From positions 1,054,001-1,118,000 of the forward strand of contig JAGMUV010000015.1 in NCBI GenBank assembly GCA_020744425.1: DNA of 64,000 nt, in the 5' to 3' direction. Every line of letters starts with the position of its first letter. Positions within the stretch are counted from its first letter, which is position 1. The notes beneath the pieces are model-generated. The model saw only the letters and a list, made by a program, of their open reading frames with translations, searched no databases and was not told where the DNA came from. Below, in pieces: positions 32,226 through 45,432 of the stretch. A program made the position numbers and the translations under genes. The stretch comes from Dactylonectria macrodidyma. Taxonomy: Eukaryota; Ascomycota; Sordariomycetes; Hypocreales; Nectriaceae.

Positions 32226-35198
32226 GACGAAGAAGAATGGAAGAAAACGAATGTGAAAGGTCGAAACCAAAACCTCGTATTTCGGAGCGCGACGAAAGGG
32301 TCTTTGTGGCGGCCCGTAATCTAGCAATTTGCGAATCCTTCGCGACACTATACGAAAAAAACAGGGCCCGACGGTGGGAATTTCGCGGGGGAGCGACAGA
32401 GCATGTGTTGGAATTTGGGAGGTGGTCTCGGATGATTGCTCCGCCCGTGAATTATTATCTCGATCCCATTTTGGGAGGATTGCCAGCCTTGCGATGGGGG
32501 GCTGAGCTTCTACTAGCTCATGAGCTGGTTCGACAGCTACTGATCCGGTTGTCGGATCATTTTAGAGCCATAGCCCCCTTCTGCTAGGTGGCCCTCAAGC
32601 TGGTTGGAGAGGAGATGGGATGGGCTGAGTCTGAGGGACCAAAGCTAGCTAAAAGTTGTGGCTCTTTAGCACAGACAAAGAGAATAAGAGAGAGCGAGGC
32701 ACTGTGCTGTACAGGCAGGGCACACAGCCTGTTATTTAGTGGGCTGGCTGTCTGGGTCAAAGTGTGCTCGGTCTTGGGATTGAGAGATGTCTCAGACGAT
32801 CAGCGTCTTATCACCGATGGCCAAGGCCGTGGGACGACCAAGGATGACGCTTGAAGGAACAGCTCAAGCCTGGTACCGAATAAACAACCGCCTGGAAAGC
32901 TGACAACTGAAAAGAGAAGCGTACATTAAAGCAAACGCTACAGTGCAATCCACTGACTGGCCGGGCTGGAGCGCCGGGCTAGGGTGGCATTCTCGCCTGG
33001 ATACGTGGTGTCGACCAAGTGGGCTTTTTGTGTGTCCACTAACCTTGATGATCCCTGTCGATGGATGGTAACGCGCCTCTGAGCTTGAAGATGGAGAGGC
33101 CCGTGATCAATAGTAGATCCAAAGTTGGGTTTTAGTAACTGGCAGTATTCACAGCTTTAAGAGTGTGACAAGATTGGTTTCTACGACTTGCTTCCCATTG
33201 TTGACAGCCATGAATCACCCTCACTGTACACAAATGACTCGATGCAAGTCTTGCATCAGCGGCCATTCCATCCCGGTACCCCCCGGCCGCATATGCACTG
33301 CTTCTGCATGGCGACCAGGCTGAATTATTGGACGAGACACGGGTCAAGACTCAGCAGCGAGGGTCAAATGCCAGGATTTTTTTGCTGGATGGGATGGAGG
33401 CCCAGAAAGTAATGGGTGTGTTCTTTTGTCTTCAATTGGCACGAGCAAGTCCATCCTTCAGCGAACTGCGACGAGTAAAAGCGACTAGGCACGGCACTTT
33501 CTGCCGCTAGTCCTGACCATCGACCTAACAGAGACGGTCTCGAAACCCATACTTGATTGAGAGGGACACAAGCCGTTGGAAAATGAGAGGGCGCACACGC
33601 ATACCCTGTGACATGACAGCCTCAAGCCACCGCTGGGAAGCTGACCACTATTAGAGCTCCAATCCACTCCCTTGCGCTATGGCCCAGGCGAGTACGAGAA
33701 AGGTAAGGTCTCTCTTTTTGTCTGCAGAAGTCGCATTTCGCCCAAAGTAGTGTCCTTGGCCGCCCATGAATCCATTGGCCAAGACTCTTTTTTCCGGCCC
33801 CATGGTCAGCGAAGCGAGCCAGACAGAGCGAGAAAAATCCCCTGTTTTTCGCCCGTCAGCTCGCGAGTTCTTTTCCTTGAGCCTCAAGCTTGGCGAGGGC
33901 GCGGGAATCAGGGAATAATTCGGAGAGGTCAAGGCACAGTCAGCGGGATGAGGCCACGCTTGTTTCGTGTGCCGAGACTTGCGTGCTTGGCGTCAGCGGG
34001 ATTGAGAGAAAGACGAGGGGATCATCATTAAAGCAGACTCGGCACCAGAGTCAATATTACCTACCGCCCATTGTTGCAGCCAGCAAGCAAGTCAGACAAT
34101 CACGATGGCCCGTCCCAAGAACCAACCATCTGACCAGCCAACGCAGCGGATTCACTGAGGCGTAAAGAGGCGTCGGACCTACGTAAGCCTCCTCAATGGC
34201 ACGAGGCAGAAGAAGCAGCCCATCCATCTTCAGCCGCTTGAAGCCATCGAAAGACGGGCGTGGTGGTTGGCTGAAAGTCGGTCTGTGACGTGCCGATCGA
34301 TGGCCTATTGCCCAGCCACTCGCAGAGCAAAGATGGGCCTGCGTCCGTCCTTGCGTCGCGTTTTTGGGCATTGCTTCTGGTGGATCAATGAGTTGTGGAT
34401 GCGTTTGTGGCTTGGAGAGGGCTGCTAAGAGTGTCGCATCCCGTTGTACAGCACCAAGTCGCCGGTACTCAGGTCGATGATAAGCCGTAAGATCAATAAG
34501 CTGCCTTATTGCCGTGCCATTCGGTTGCAACAGATCAACGGAGTGCTTTTTACCTGCGAAATAAACACCCGGAAAACCACGCTGTCGAAGTCCAGGGTCT
34601 TAACTCAATCCTTGACAAGACCCATCCCCATCCTCCCATTTGGGGGCTACAGCGCTTAAGGACCCCGGCAGCCTTACCATCGTTGAAATTAGATTGGGAA
34701 CTTAGGTCAACATCCCCAGTTTCGTAGCGGGGGCCCTTGTATCGTAGACCAGGCGAGAACAAGAGCCTTCAGCTTTTGAACCAATGCGTTTTACCCAGCC
34801 CCTCCCCCTCTCCGGACCATTGTCCCATCGTGGGCATGGGCTGCCTCGAAAGCTCATGTGTGCCTGGGCCGAGTTATCTATTGGGCCGTTGCCCTATCTA
34901 CAGGGCCTAGCCATGAAAAGCTTCCCTCGCCTTTCGTTGCAACTGTTTCCCCCCCGGTAGCTTGTCCGTCTCGGCTATCCCTACCTCGGCCGTCTTACCG
35001 TCCTTCATCAAACCAAAGAACCACTCGTTTCCGTCTCCCCCACCCTCTTGTTCGTCCCGTTCTAGGGCTGAAAGGCACTTGGTCCTTTTGGCTTGGGAGC
35101 TCGCGCAAACCCCATCGTCATACCCTAAGTTCTTTCTTCTGCGATCTCTGTCACTTGTTCTTCTTTTGTTTTGCGCCCATCGAAGCTCAGCCACCACC
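32226..35198. other. Long intergenic region, no gene supported
   Basis: 3.0 kb. Several 60-157-codon frames occur on both strands but none shows a family motif, splice logic or codon bias. The last 250 bp are pyrimidine-rich, typical of a fungal core promoter/5' UTR for the membrane-protein gene at 35199. A long leader or noncoding transcript is possible but not visible from sequence. Confidence 0.4.
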
Positions 35199-36397
35199 AT
35201 GTCCGACTCTGTGGCTATCGACTACTACGGTCTGCGGTGTAATGACGAGGGCGACTTTTACGTATGCGAAGGCGCCGACAACGAGTTCATCGGATGCTGC
35301 ACGAGCGATCCCTGCGCCGATGGAGGCGGCATTTGCCCAGATGGCGACCTGCGTACGGCGACGTTCGACGTTGATAAGTTCGATCAGATGAAGAAGCAGA
35401 GCTGCGATGATTCTCGAGCCTCGACTGTTTGGTATACCTGCCAGGGCCTCGACCCGCCGTTTCTGGGATGCTGCGACGTGAGCCCTTGCAGTGAGGGTTG
35501 TACTAGAGAAAACCTGCTGCCGGCTGTCCTGTCGAGCAAATCAGCGAACCGCAAAGCCTTTTTGGATCCCGAGAACGTCTATTCCACCACAATAGTGTCG
35601 AGTTCCACGGCTGCTTCGACGAGGTCCGCGACATCTTCGGCTTCAGCCTCAGCTTCAGCCTCCAACTCGGCGGACAGCAGTGACAGCGGAGGCTTAAGCC
35701 ATGGCGCCGTAGCGGGTATCGCTGCTGCATCTGCTGCAGTAGGCGTCTTCCTCATCATGCTCCTCCTCTGGAAATGCTGGTGGCTACCGCGCCATCGCAA
35801 ACAGAACGGTCAGCAGTTCCATCCCGTCGGATCCCACCCACACATGCATCATCACCACCACGCTGGAGGCCTTGGCGAGTACGACTCACACCGGTCGCCC
35901 ACGGATTACTACCAGCGTCAGTGATCCTGTTATGCGCTGCTATTCGATGTCCCTTTTACATACACGAGGATATACGTGACTTACTTGCTGCTTTAGATAC
36001 ATACTCGGCCCCAACGACGGCTAATCCTTATTACACGAGCGGCATGTCGATGGACGAATGGGACAAGCTGTCACCAGATCAAAAGGCATCGTACAACAAC
36101 GCCATCGCCATGGGCACCTATACCCCGGGCCAGGGATACGCGCCGACGCCCGTACACGAGATGGAGGGTGTGTATCCGACGCCGCAAGAGCTGAGCACCG
36201 GCTACGATGAGCAGAGCACCGGCTACAATGAGCAAACGATCCATCACCAACAGACGCAAAGCCCGGCGACCGATCAGATATCGCCGCACGTTGATACGCC
36301 GTCGCCGCGGTTCCAGACGCCCCAGATGCAGCCGTCGCCGATCGACACGCCGGTGACGAGGACGCCGCATCAGAACAACGTCGGCCTTGCGTCTTGA
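35199..36397 (+). CDS. Cys-rich single-pass membrane protein
   Basis: Exons 35199-35916 and 35997-36397 (80-bp intron, GTCAGT-TTTAG) encode 372 aa. The N-terminal half has two copies of a Cys module with FIGCC-x3-DPC and FLGCC-x3-SPC cores. A Ser/Ala-rich stalk follows, then one TM helix (AVAGIAAASAAVGVFLIMLLLW) and a long cytosolic tail that is Pro/Gln-rich with a His cluster (HPHMHHHHHAGG). The layout resembles fungal wall-sensor-like proteins, with an outside Cys module, O-mannosylated stalk and signalling tail, though no WSC domain is evident. The start ATG has a good CCACCACCATGT context, but no signal peptide follows it. An in-frame hydrophobic stretch just upstream lacks an ATG. Confidence 0.8.
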
Positions 36398-37232
36398 AGA
36401 GACTTGAAGCTGGGTTAGATACTTAAGCTGTGCGCGGTACACATTCACGAGCGAGGTCTTTTGCGTCTGGAATTAGTGTGACATGAATCGACCAGCGTGT
36501 TGGGAAAGCGAAGGAGTTTATGGGAAAAACAAATCGCGGCGAATTGCGCACGCAAAAGGGATACATCAAAATGATGAAGGGCTGTTAGCTACATTGTGGT
36601 ATCATAATGTGTTGTACATTTAATGGATGATCAGAGAAAGCATGGTCGACTGGGCTTGTTCTATTGGCAGGTGATTCTAACGAGCACAGCGACACGAGAC
36701 TCGCGAGGCCATGAGGGTCGGATGCTGCCGTTGCCAGATTTCGTCTTGACTTTGCGGATGCTCCCTCGGGATATGGGATTGGCTGCCACCACGGACTTGA
36801 GCCATTGGTCTTTGATGTGGATGGTTGGAAACGTGCTTGCAATGATCCAGCCGATTGTTGGGGTGAAGGACGAGAACAACATCGACGACGAGGATAGTCC
36901 CGATATAACACTGGAACGCGCCTATTTCTGAAGTTGCTGACTTATTGCAACGATGCATTGGGCATAAGCTCTGGTACACGGATAGCGAGAATGAGTGGGA
37001 TGTTGACCACAGTGACTTGACCTCAAAGAGGGGTGCCCGTGAGCGGTTTGGCAAGCACGCCGACCGCATGTGTACAACGAGACACAAAGGTGATTTGGTT
37101 TGTGGTCATGGCTAGTAGCATATGTAAACGACGGACATATCTGAAGACGAAATGTACAATTTGGATTTCCATGCCGCACACACGGACTAAATACAATCTC
37201 ATGCATCGTAACTACCCTTCCAAGACAAAACA
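36398..37232. other. Intergenic between convergent genes
   Basis: 835 bp with no gene. It holds 3' regions only. Confidence 0.35.
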
Positions 37233-39695
37233 CTATCGTACAGAAGACATTCCGGGCTTGTAGCCCTCCTTGATGAATCGATCCGCTTCGTGGATAATCC
37301 ATAGGCTTTGGTCCACGCTTGGTGAGTCTGAGCCTACTTCCAACTGCCGCCAGTCCTCGAAGAGCCCTTTGAGGTGGTCGCCCATCCGGAGCACCTTTGG
37401 GTCTATGAGACTCTTGAGCGTGGGCACTTGGCAGGCTGCGAGGAGGATGAGCATGGCGCCAGACATGCTAGAAGTATCGGTTAGAGAAGTTAATTGAACA
37501 TAATGGTGACTACTTGACAGAGCCTTAAATCACTAAAATGGAATGGAGTAACACTTACGAGAGTGAACAGATCCACGTATCAACAAGAACTGTGTGCGCA
37601 AATCCCCGTAAGTTGAGCACATGCAACATGCAAGCATCGATACACGCTCGGCACTTGGACAATGCATCTTGACTCGGCGAAGCAGCGCTGATACCATGAC
37701 ACCCGCTCTGGCTACCGCTCAGAATCCACATGAGATACGGCCGATAGATGACGCCCAGACACGTCAAATACCGCTGCCTCAGAAACCCGCCGGCATCGGT
37801 CCTCGTCGGCCGCGTGTCGATGCTAAACTCAAAGGCCACGGGCAACACATCGCGCCACTCGTCGAGCTGGTGGTTGAGCTCAGCTACGATGGGGGGGAAG
37901 CGCGATGTATCGAGCGCGGCGCCGGTGCCGCGGGCGTAGAGGAGCTGGTGGACGCGGTTGAGGAGGCGGCGCATGCTAATGCAGGCGAGAAAGTACAGAG
38001 CCGAGTTTTCTTCTTCATCGTTGGCTGTGTGCGTGTTGTATACGCCTGGGAGAGGGACTGAAGACTCGATGCGTGCGATGCCGGAGGGAGGACAGGCAGA
38101 TAACTCAGCCACGTAGTCGCTATCAAGAATCAGCACTGGACATATAGCATCTTGATGGAAGACATACCTCTCGAGAATATAGCAAGACCAGAATATTCTT
38201 CGAACGCGTTCTTGGTCTTCGGGCGTTCCTCCGTTGGGGGGATACGACAGGAGGAGCAGACACTTGGCCGCCGTTGCGCTGAGAAACTCCCAGGCTTGGA
38301 GGGGGCGGACAAGAAACGCAAAGTATATACTAATCAAGATGGCTCTGGGTTAAAACATACGATGCTTGGAGTGGAAGATTGAGATTACTCACGCCGCGAA
38401 GAAGAGACATTGCGTTGCTTCCGAGTTGGTATGCAAATGCGCCACGTAGAGCTTCTTCAGTGCACACTCAAAGTAAATGTCGCCCATCCTCCTCTTCATC
38501 AACCTCTTTCGCGCCTCCTCTTTTGTAAGTACCTGTCCGGCCGCAAGCCCTTCGACGGTCTGACTCGCACAGCCTAGCGCCATGGTGAGCAGCGTCAGAC
38601 ACGCCTCGACGCTATCGTCGGACGGCACGCCGGCCTGCAGGGAGAGGCGAATCCGACGGAGTTGGTCCTGTGACATGGTCGGATACCAAAAGTTGAGGTT
38701 GCGCTCGAAGGCGTCCAGGATGGCGTCGATGTCATCGATAGACACATAGGGATACATAGCGTTTGGTCTGATGGGCAGGATGCTGCGCGACTGCTCAAGG
38801 TGGAAGATGGAGTTGTGGTCGGTTCTCAGCGACGGGAAGACGTCAAAGTGCGGCCATTGAAGGATCGACTCGGTTGTCGACGTGTGCATGGAATCGAGCA
38901 CCGCATTGTCGAAGCTGTAGCCGTTGCTGGGATGAGACTCGCTCAGGGCTTCCTGGATGGGAATGCTGGGACGCCGTGCGTTGGCTTCATGAGGTGAGCC
39001 TGAGAATGAACTGCTAAACTGGGCATTGGGAGATACGACGTGGGATAGACGACGGTCTGGATGAGAGACGACGGACTAGAGAAGGCCATGGTCAGAGGCG
39101 AGAGAGTTACAACACGAAGGGGAAGAAGGGCTCACTAGATTGGCATTGATCTCGTGGAGGAACTTTTCGACACGCAGAATACCCTCAAGGATGAGGTCAT
39201 TCTTGCCTCTCCTTCAGTCACAAGCTTGTTAAAATCCAGAAAAAAAAGCGGCACCCTTTCCCGGCATTTCGGTCAAGGGGGTGGTAGTGGTGGTGGAAAA
39301 CGTACGAGTTGGACTCGGCACCATAAGTGCAATCCTGGTCGGCAGCGCTGCAGGTGGTGCAAGGAGTACCGCCGTCACATCTCACGAGTGCCAGTCAGCG
39401 AGGAAAAAGAGACATAACAAGATGGCAGAAATAGAACCGAAAAAGCAGCCGACTGACCGTATCTTGCGAGAGCGGCAGGCGTCACACTATCGAGATTGAG
39501 GGTTAGAGGTGTGTGTTATGGGGATGGATTCAAGCTGGTGATTTGACTGGGGGTGGTGGTTTGACTGGTTCGAGGGAACTGGTGAATGTGATCTGACTGG
39601 TCAAGGGACTGCTTCAAAGAACCGAATGAACTAACGGCGTGTGACGTGCGGAGTCGTTTCCTCGACTGTTCGCCAGCGGGCTGCTGCATATCCAT
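37233..39695 (-). CDS. Zn2Cys6 transcription factor, XlnR-like fungal_trans type
   Basis: Eight exons (39636-39695, 39458-39486, 39306-39380, 39136-39211, 38393-39075, 38168-38344, 37559-38119, 37233-37467) encode 631 aa. The zinc cluster ACDACRSRKIRC-DGGTPCTTC-x6-C (residues about 20-47) is built from three exons, the middle one only 29 nt, after a 149-bp intron. RGKNDLILEGILRVEKFLHEI is the usual linker helix. The fungal_trans domain spans the middle (IDAILDAFERNLNFWYPTM, GCASQTVEG, RVRRIFWSCYILESDYVAELSACPPSGI). The overall pattern resembles nutrient-responsive factors next to transporters. The neighbour to the right is a sugar permease, a plausible target. Nuclear DNA binding to CGG repeats is expected. 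Confidence 0.88.
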
Positions 39696-40372
39696 GGCCT
39701 GCAGCTTTTTCTGCCACGATTGTTGGTCAATTGGTCAATTGAGAGAGAGAGAGAGGAGAAAGCAACGTTGCGGACCGAGACGGACCGAAGGATCGCCAGT
39801 CCTTTATGGGGAACGAAAAATGCTAAATTAGCCGTTCTGGGGGCCGGGGGGATGGACATATGCGGGGGAAGAGGAAGAGACAGGGGGGTTGATGGCTTCA
39901 TCTATTGGTGCGGGAATAGTGGTGCTGGGGGATAGGCTCGGGTGAGGGTTTTGGCTCGTGATTGATGAAGGGGGTGGTGCTACATAACATGATGCTACCT
40001 AGTTGCAATGAGATGCTAGTTATACTACTAGATGCCAGTTATGTTGGATGATGCTTGTTATACTACGCCAATAGTTCATAGTCTCTGGATTAAAGACCGG
40101 CATATCTCGGCCGAACTTACTCTCCAGGCTACTGCCGAACGGCACCAGTTCCAAAAGAAGAGATTCATGCAGGTTCCCGGATTTGGAGACCCGATCAAGG
40201 CTGTGGATTTATCCCTGTCGAGGATCATGAATTCAATCCTAGAGATGCTCGTTGCTCGACATGGCCAAGAAAGCTTGTCCAAATTATTGCTGCCATAGCT
40301 ACCTACACGTCAAATCCTCCACACTGATAGAAAGCAAAGTTCTGTCCTCAATGATAATCCAAAACCATCTCC
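39696..40372. other. Intergenic, Zn2Cys6 factor promoter
   Basis: 677 bp with no gene. A (GA)n stretch lies near 39740-39760, close to the factor start. Confidence 0.35.
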
Positions 40373-42104
40373 CTAGACCTCCGTGTCCACAATCTTCTCG
40401 TCGCCCACAACATTCAGCGTATTCATGACCGTCTGCGCGCTCCTCGTCTCTAGACTCTTCTTGACCGGGTTGCGCGCCTCAAACACCTCAGACAACTCCT
40501 CGAGCGTGCGGTCCTTGGTCTCAGGGAAGAAGAAGTACATAAAGACCCACTCGACCAGATCCCAGAAGACGAAGACCAGGTAGAAGTAGTAGCCAATGTC
40601 CTCGAAGGCAGGGCCGCTGCTGTACTGGATGACGGTGGACGCGACGGCGCTAGCAAAGTTGCCCACGGCTGTGCCCTTGGCGCGGGTTGTCGTGGTGAGG
40701 GTCTCGGCGATATACATAGATTGGAGGGGGGTCCAGCCGAAGGAGAAGATGATGCCGAAGAGGAAGATGAAAGCCACGGTGGTATTGGCGGCGGCTGTGT
40801 TGTCGGGCTGGTCGAGGGACAGCTTGCTAGTACCAGTGATGACGGCGAAGCAGCACGAGCAGACGACAATAGAGTAAAGCAGAAGAGGTCGTCGTCCAAC
40901 AACATCAGTCAAACGGGCTCCCAGAATAGCTCCAAAGAAGCACAGCACTGGGTTGATGCCGTTTAGAGCCAGGACCTTCTTCTCGCTCTCGATGCCTGCA
41001 TTCTTCAACATGGCGGCAAGATAGTACGAGCTAAGACTGTTACCGCTGATCTGGCCGAAGCAAGCCATGCCGATGACGCAGATGAGGCGACGACGGGCGC
41101 TGTGCGTGTTCCACAGCTCGTGGTAGTCCCACCACTTCTTATCCGAGGCTTCGGTTGAGATTTGCGTCACCATCTCCTTGAGTTGCAGCTGCACCATGGG
41201 GTGGTTGACATCGCCTTCGCCGTGGTAGGTGGCGAGAACTTTGGCTGCGTCTTGGTATCGGTCTTGAGCCATGAGCCATCGCGGAGATTCGGGCAGGAAG
41301 AAGACGCCGAGAACAACGAAGCCGGATGTGATCATCTGGCACCAGATGGGGATTCTCCAGGCCTTGGGCGAAGGATCGCCGTTGCCGTCGGTCATGTAGC
41401 TGCACCCGTAGATGACCCAGCTCGCAATGATACTACCGATATACCAAGTACAGTTATACAGTCCCGTGAGGGTTCCTCGCCACGAGGGATGCGCCAGCTC
41501 ACTAACGTAGCATGGCGCGGACACACAGCAGAAGCTGACGCCAAAACCGAGGACGAATCGGCCGGCGAGGAACGAGCCGCGATGGGTAGACGTAGCCTGG
41601 ACGATGGTGCCGATGATGATGATGAAGGCGCCGGTAAACATGCCCCAGCGGCGGCCGAAGTAGTCGTTGACGGGGCCGGTGAAGAAGACGGCGGCGACGG
41701 AGCCGATGTTGTAGAGGGCGAAGACGATACCGGTGGAGGATCCTGCGACCTTCCTGAAAAATATGAGGTCAGTTGAGTCTCGGAATGATGGAGATAGTTA
41801 GTTGCCTACATGTGAAAGTAGTTTCGGTACGATTCCATGCCGTTGAGACCGCCCATCAGCGATCCATCATAGCCATTCTATCACAACAGTCAGTCATCGA
41901 CACAACTCAATTGCAATCACGTCAACATACCAGACATCCACAAAGATAGGCACAAGCCAGGACGAGGTACAGGCGAAACATGCCCTTTGTCCAGGGGGAA
42001 AGATTGCGCGTCTCGACATCGTGAGCCAGCTGCACTGCGGCGCCCGTGTCGTGGACTCTGTTGTCGTCAACACCCACGGTGTCTTTTTCAGAGTTCTTCG
42101 CCAT
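40373..42104 (-). CDS. MFS sugar transporter (lactose permease/hexose-type)
   Basis: Exons 41931-42104, 41810-41877 and 40373-41753 encode 540 aa. Hallmarks of the sugar-porter family are present: [14 protein letters not shown] after TM1, [10 protein letters not shown] and [13 protein letters not shown] (the two RxGRR-type loops), [13 protein letters not shown] after TM6, and [18 protein letters not shown] after TM12. It should import mono- or disaccharides with protons across the plasma membrane. The start at 42104 is preferred over an in-frame ATG 33 nt upstream because its context is better (GCCATGGC). The gene follows, in the same orientation, the XlnR-like regulator, which may control it. 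Confidence 0.92.
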
Positions 42105-45100
42105 GGCTTTGGTTGGCCTGAATGCACGAATGTACAAGTTGAAAAGACAATGGTAGGATGGGATGATGGTTCAGGACAAGTGAATTGCCTGGTTCGAAAC
42201 AACTGATCCATCGAAGGGATTCCTCTGCCTTATATACCAGATCGGCAGGGTCCCTTCCCATTACCTTCCCATGGCCTGTTTTCGTCCCATGACAACAAAC
42301 CTTTCCCTCCATGCAATGATGCAAAGGGGCTCGCTCCCCTCTCTACTTCTGGCCCTGTGCTCCGGCTTCCCCGCATTCTCGAGCTCTGGGCACCCATCCA
42401 ACGAGAACAAAAGAGCCGGACACTAGGGGCTGGGGTGCAGGAGAGAAGAAAAAACCAGGTTCGAGCCGCCCAACGGCGACCAGACTAGGAAAGGCGCTGT
42501 CCGGTAGAGCTTGATGACCCTGGACGGTTCTTGCGGCATGAAGCGCTGTCTCGGCTCCGAGTTCCCCGGGGCGGGGGTAACGGGGATCATGCGATCACGC
42601 TCGTTAAATAGCTTGGTGGGTTTTATTGGCTCGCCTGTGCGCTCGGAACGAAGAAGCCTTAAATGGTCCCCAACTTTCCCAGCCCTTTGTATCCCCCCGC
42701 AACGTATCCGAATCGACGGCGTCGAATTGTGGTTGCAGAGAACGTACATCTCCAGGTTGTCGGGTTGGCGACGCAAGGACCTATTCAGCTGTGCTTTTTA
42801 TGACTTCGGAAGCTGGGCCGAGGTGGAGGGAAGCTAATTATCAGATGTTCAGCCACCAACGCCGTTTTGCCTCAAGTCGAGGGATTCTCGCCCGACATGG
42901 ACAAGTCAGTTACGAGAAACCCTTTTGAGAACAAATATTCAAAAACCACAGCAGCTTGGAGTGACACGCAGCAATTTTAATCATGAGGGTGACATTGAGG
43001 AGTCGCCATTCACCAAAGTGTAGGCCCAAGATGCGTAGCAAGATAGACACTCCAAGCAATGCTTGGCGTCTTCCAGGACCATGGACACGGTGCCTCTGGA
43101 AAGCAACGTCAGTTTTCTTGACGCATGGAATCACTGCAGTCTTAAACTACTCTTTCTCCCCTAGCTCCGGATATCCGCTGTCGACGCTACATGTACATTG
43201 TCTCCAGTTCTAGTACCACTGTTACCCGGGAGCACTTCCACACCACTTGTTTATATCGCATCCGTCGATGCTCCTCCGAGAGGAGACTGACTCGTGTTGG
43301 GAAATAGATCCGGGCTAACCTTAGTGATTTTCATTGCAATTTCCATCAACAGGGTATACACCCTTGTGTCGTGATTGACTATGTGGGCGAGTGTCAAAAT
43401 GGTTTGTCTTAAGTACAACTATCACTTCAATTCTTCAACAACACTCCATATGCTTTTTAATTCTTAGGCCTGATTTTAGCTGTTGGCCCTTCGTTGTTGT
43501 TTTTCTTGCTTTTCTTGTTCTTGCCCTTCTTAAATACCTTTCTTTTTTTTTTTTTCTTTTTTTTTTTGTAAAATTGCGGATGACTTGTGTTGGCCGTGAA
43601 ATGCCGCCCTCCGCCTAAAACTTCCCATTCCACGGATGTATAACAATCCAGAGGCGTGGGTAATCGGATTCCAGGCTTCGAAGTAACCAGCCCGAGATGG
43701 GCTGTTTGAAGCATAATCGATGCTCACAGAAATTGTATCGCAATATAAAAAAAAACGCTCCTTAGCCCCCATTCCTAGTTGTGCCCAGCGCTGCATGTTT
43801 TGTGTGTGTACATATTGTACTTCATTGCCCGCTAGACTTTGCAACAGGCACCTAGCATGTATGGGTCTAGACCAGCCAACCTTCTGCATTGGTTGATTTT
43901 TGCGTCTCGGAGTGTTGGCAGATGCATCGGGCATTCGAATGTATTCTAGCATGAGCACTTTAGCGATGGAATAAATAAGACCCGTGTGCAAAGGCTCCCA
44001 GACTTGTTCGTATGGCCACTGCGACCCACAAACACCCGCGCTACCATTCTCCGTCTGGTTATGGGACCGAGTTGGACTAGCTGGTTGATTCAGAGCTACG
44101 TGGGTTCTTCGCATCTAGACATCGCCTTGCAGGGAGATATCGCCCAACTTCGAACATCGCCCATACAACGGCCTCACACTTTACCGTGTCAACCATTACG
44201 AACCAACTCCGTGCTCTACAAGTTTTCGACCAGGCCTAGAAAGCCAAATGTCACTCATCGTCAACCACCAAACTTTTTTTGTTTCGTGGCCCTGGTAATC
44301 AAGCGTAATATGATTTTGACGGTCAAGAGCAAAGAGCCGAACACATGGTGGAGTTTTGAGCCCATAAATGCAGGGACGTGAATATGCGATTATTCTAGCA
44401 TTTAGATCCGCACCATGATCACCATGATCGCCGATGAATCCATTGAAATGTCGGGTCGAGCCGATCTTGCTATCTTGTATTGTGCCGTCCCAGTGGGGGC
44501 GTGGATCAGAGTAGTCATCTAGTAATCATGACATATGAACCATGATGGCTAGACTGCGGCACGGTAATCTTTGTCATGGCCGATGGAGTTGCAACACTGG
44601 TGCCAAGGATGCATCCATTGTCCACTTTCAGTAGCAGCACTGTATCTTAATGCCCAGCTTGCGTTGCATCAACAGGCTTGTTCCTTGTTCCCAGTCTGTC
44701 GGTAACTTGGCTGCTCACGCATCCCAGGCACCTGGAAAACTAGCGCTTGTGGGAAGAGAAGTCGTACGTTTCAAGGCGCAGACGGTGATTGTGGTTGGCG
44801 TGAGATGTGGCCTTCATGAGCCCATACCCGAGCTTCTTGACCAGGCTTCCACGATTTCCATCGAGAGTCTTACGCGAGCTCCCTCCACGTTTGCTGGTCG
44901 AAACCCATGAAATTTAGTTCAAAATCCATAAAATGCTGGTCTCCTGATTTTACAACGAAGCAAGACTGGTAAACAAACGGTCTGGTGCCTTCAAACAACA
45001 CCACCATCCCGGAGTTTGTTATACCGACTACTCAATCGCACAGATTCAGAGCGGTGGCTATTGAAAGAGTCATTTCCTACACCCTCTTACAAGATCCGAC

Positions 45101-45432
45101 GCTCAGTCATTGGAACAAAGGAGAATAATGTTCCATGATTTGTCACGATGACCCTAATACTTAGCTCGGCGCTGGCGGAAGTAGCGGTCCGGATTCCGGA
45201 GATAACGGAAGTGGGCAAATTATCCCAATAAGCCGGATATCTCGGTGATCGGCTTTTGGAGTTTATAAATTCAAGATGGCAATTATGCTAAATTCTTACG
45301 ACTGGCCAAAAGCTAACAGGTATAAAACGGCAGTGAAATGATCAAACCCTCTTCTATTCCTCCCTCTGAACACCTCAACCCTGGTTCTCTCCTACCTCAC
45401 CTCCAAGTCACGCCCATCCACGAATACCAAAA
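42105..45432. other. Long gene-free region
   Basis: 3.3 kb. The longest frame (minus strand, 43530-44114) ends in a lysine run encoded by a T-rich/A-rich tract (43539-43567) and shows no family feature. I call no gene here. The right end is the promoter of the intronless SDR. Confidence 0.4.
45321..45327 (+). promoter_or_regulatory. TATA box of the intronless SDR
   Basis: TATAAAA lies 106 bp before the start codon and is followed by a CT-rich stretch, the common fungal layout for a strong core promoter. Confidence 0.55.

Noticed and set aside
34858..35391. 177-codon ORF overlapping the membrane-protein gene
   Set aside because: It lies in a different frame from the Cys-rich protein, which has repeated modules and a TM helix; the overlap is a shadow.
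43530..44114. 194-codon minus-strand ORF ending in poly-lysine
   Set aside because: The lysine run comes from a T-rich tract. No motif, splice context or family likeness.
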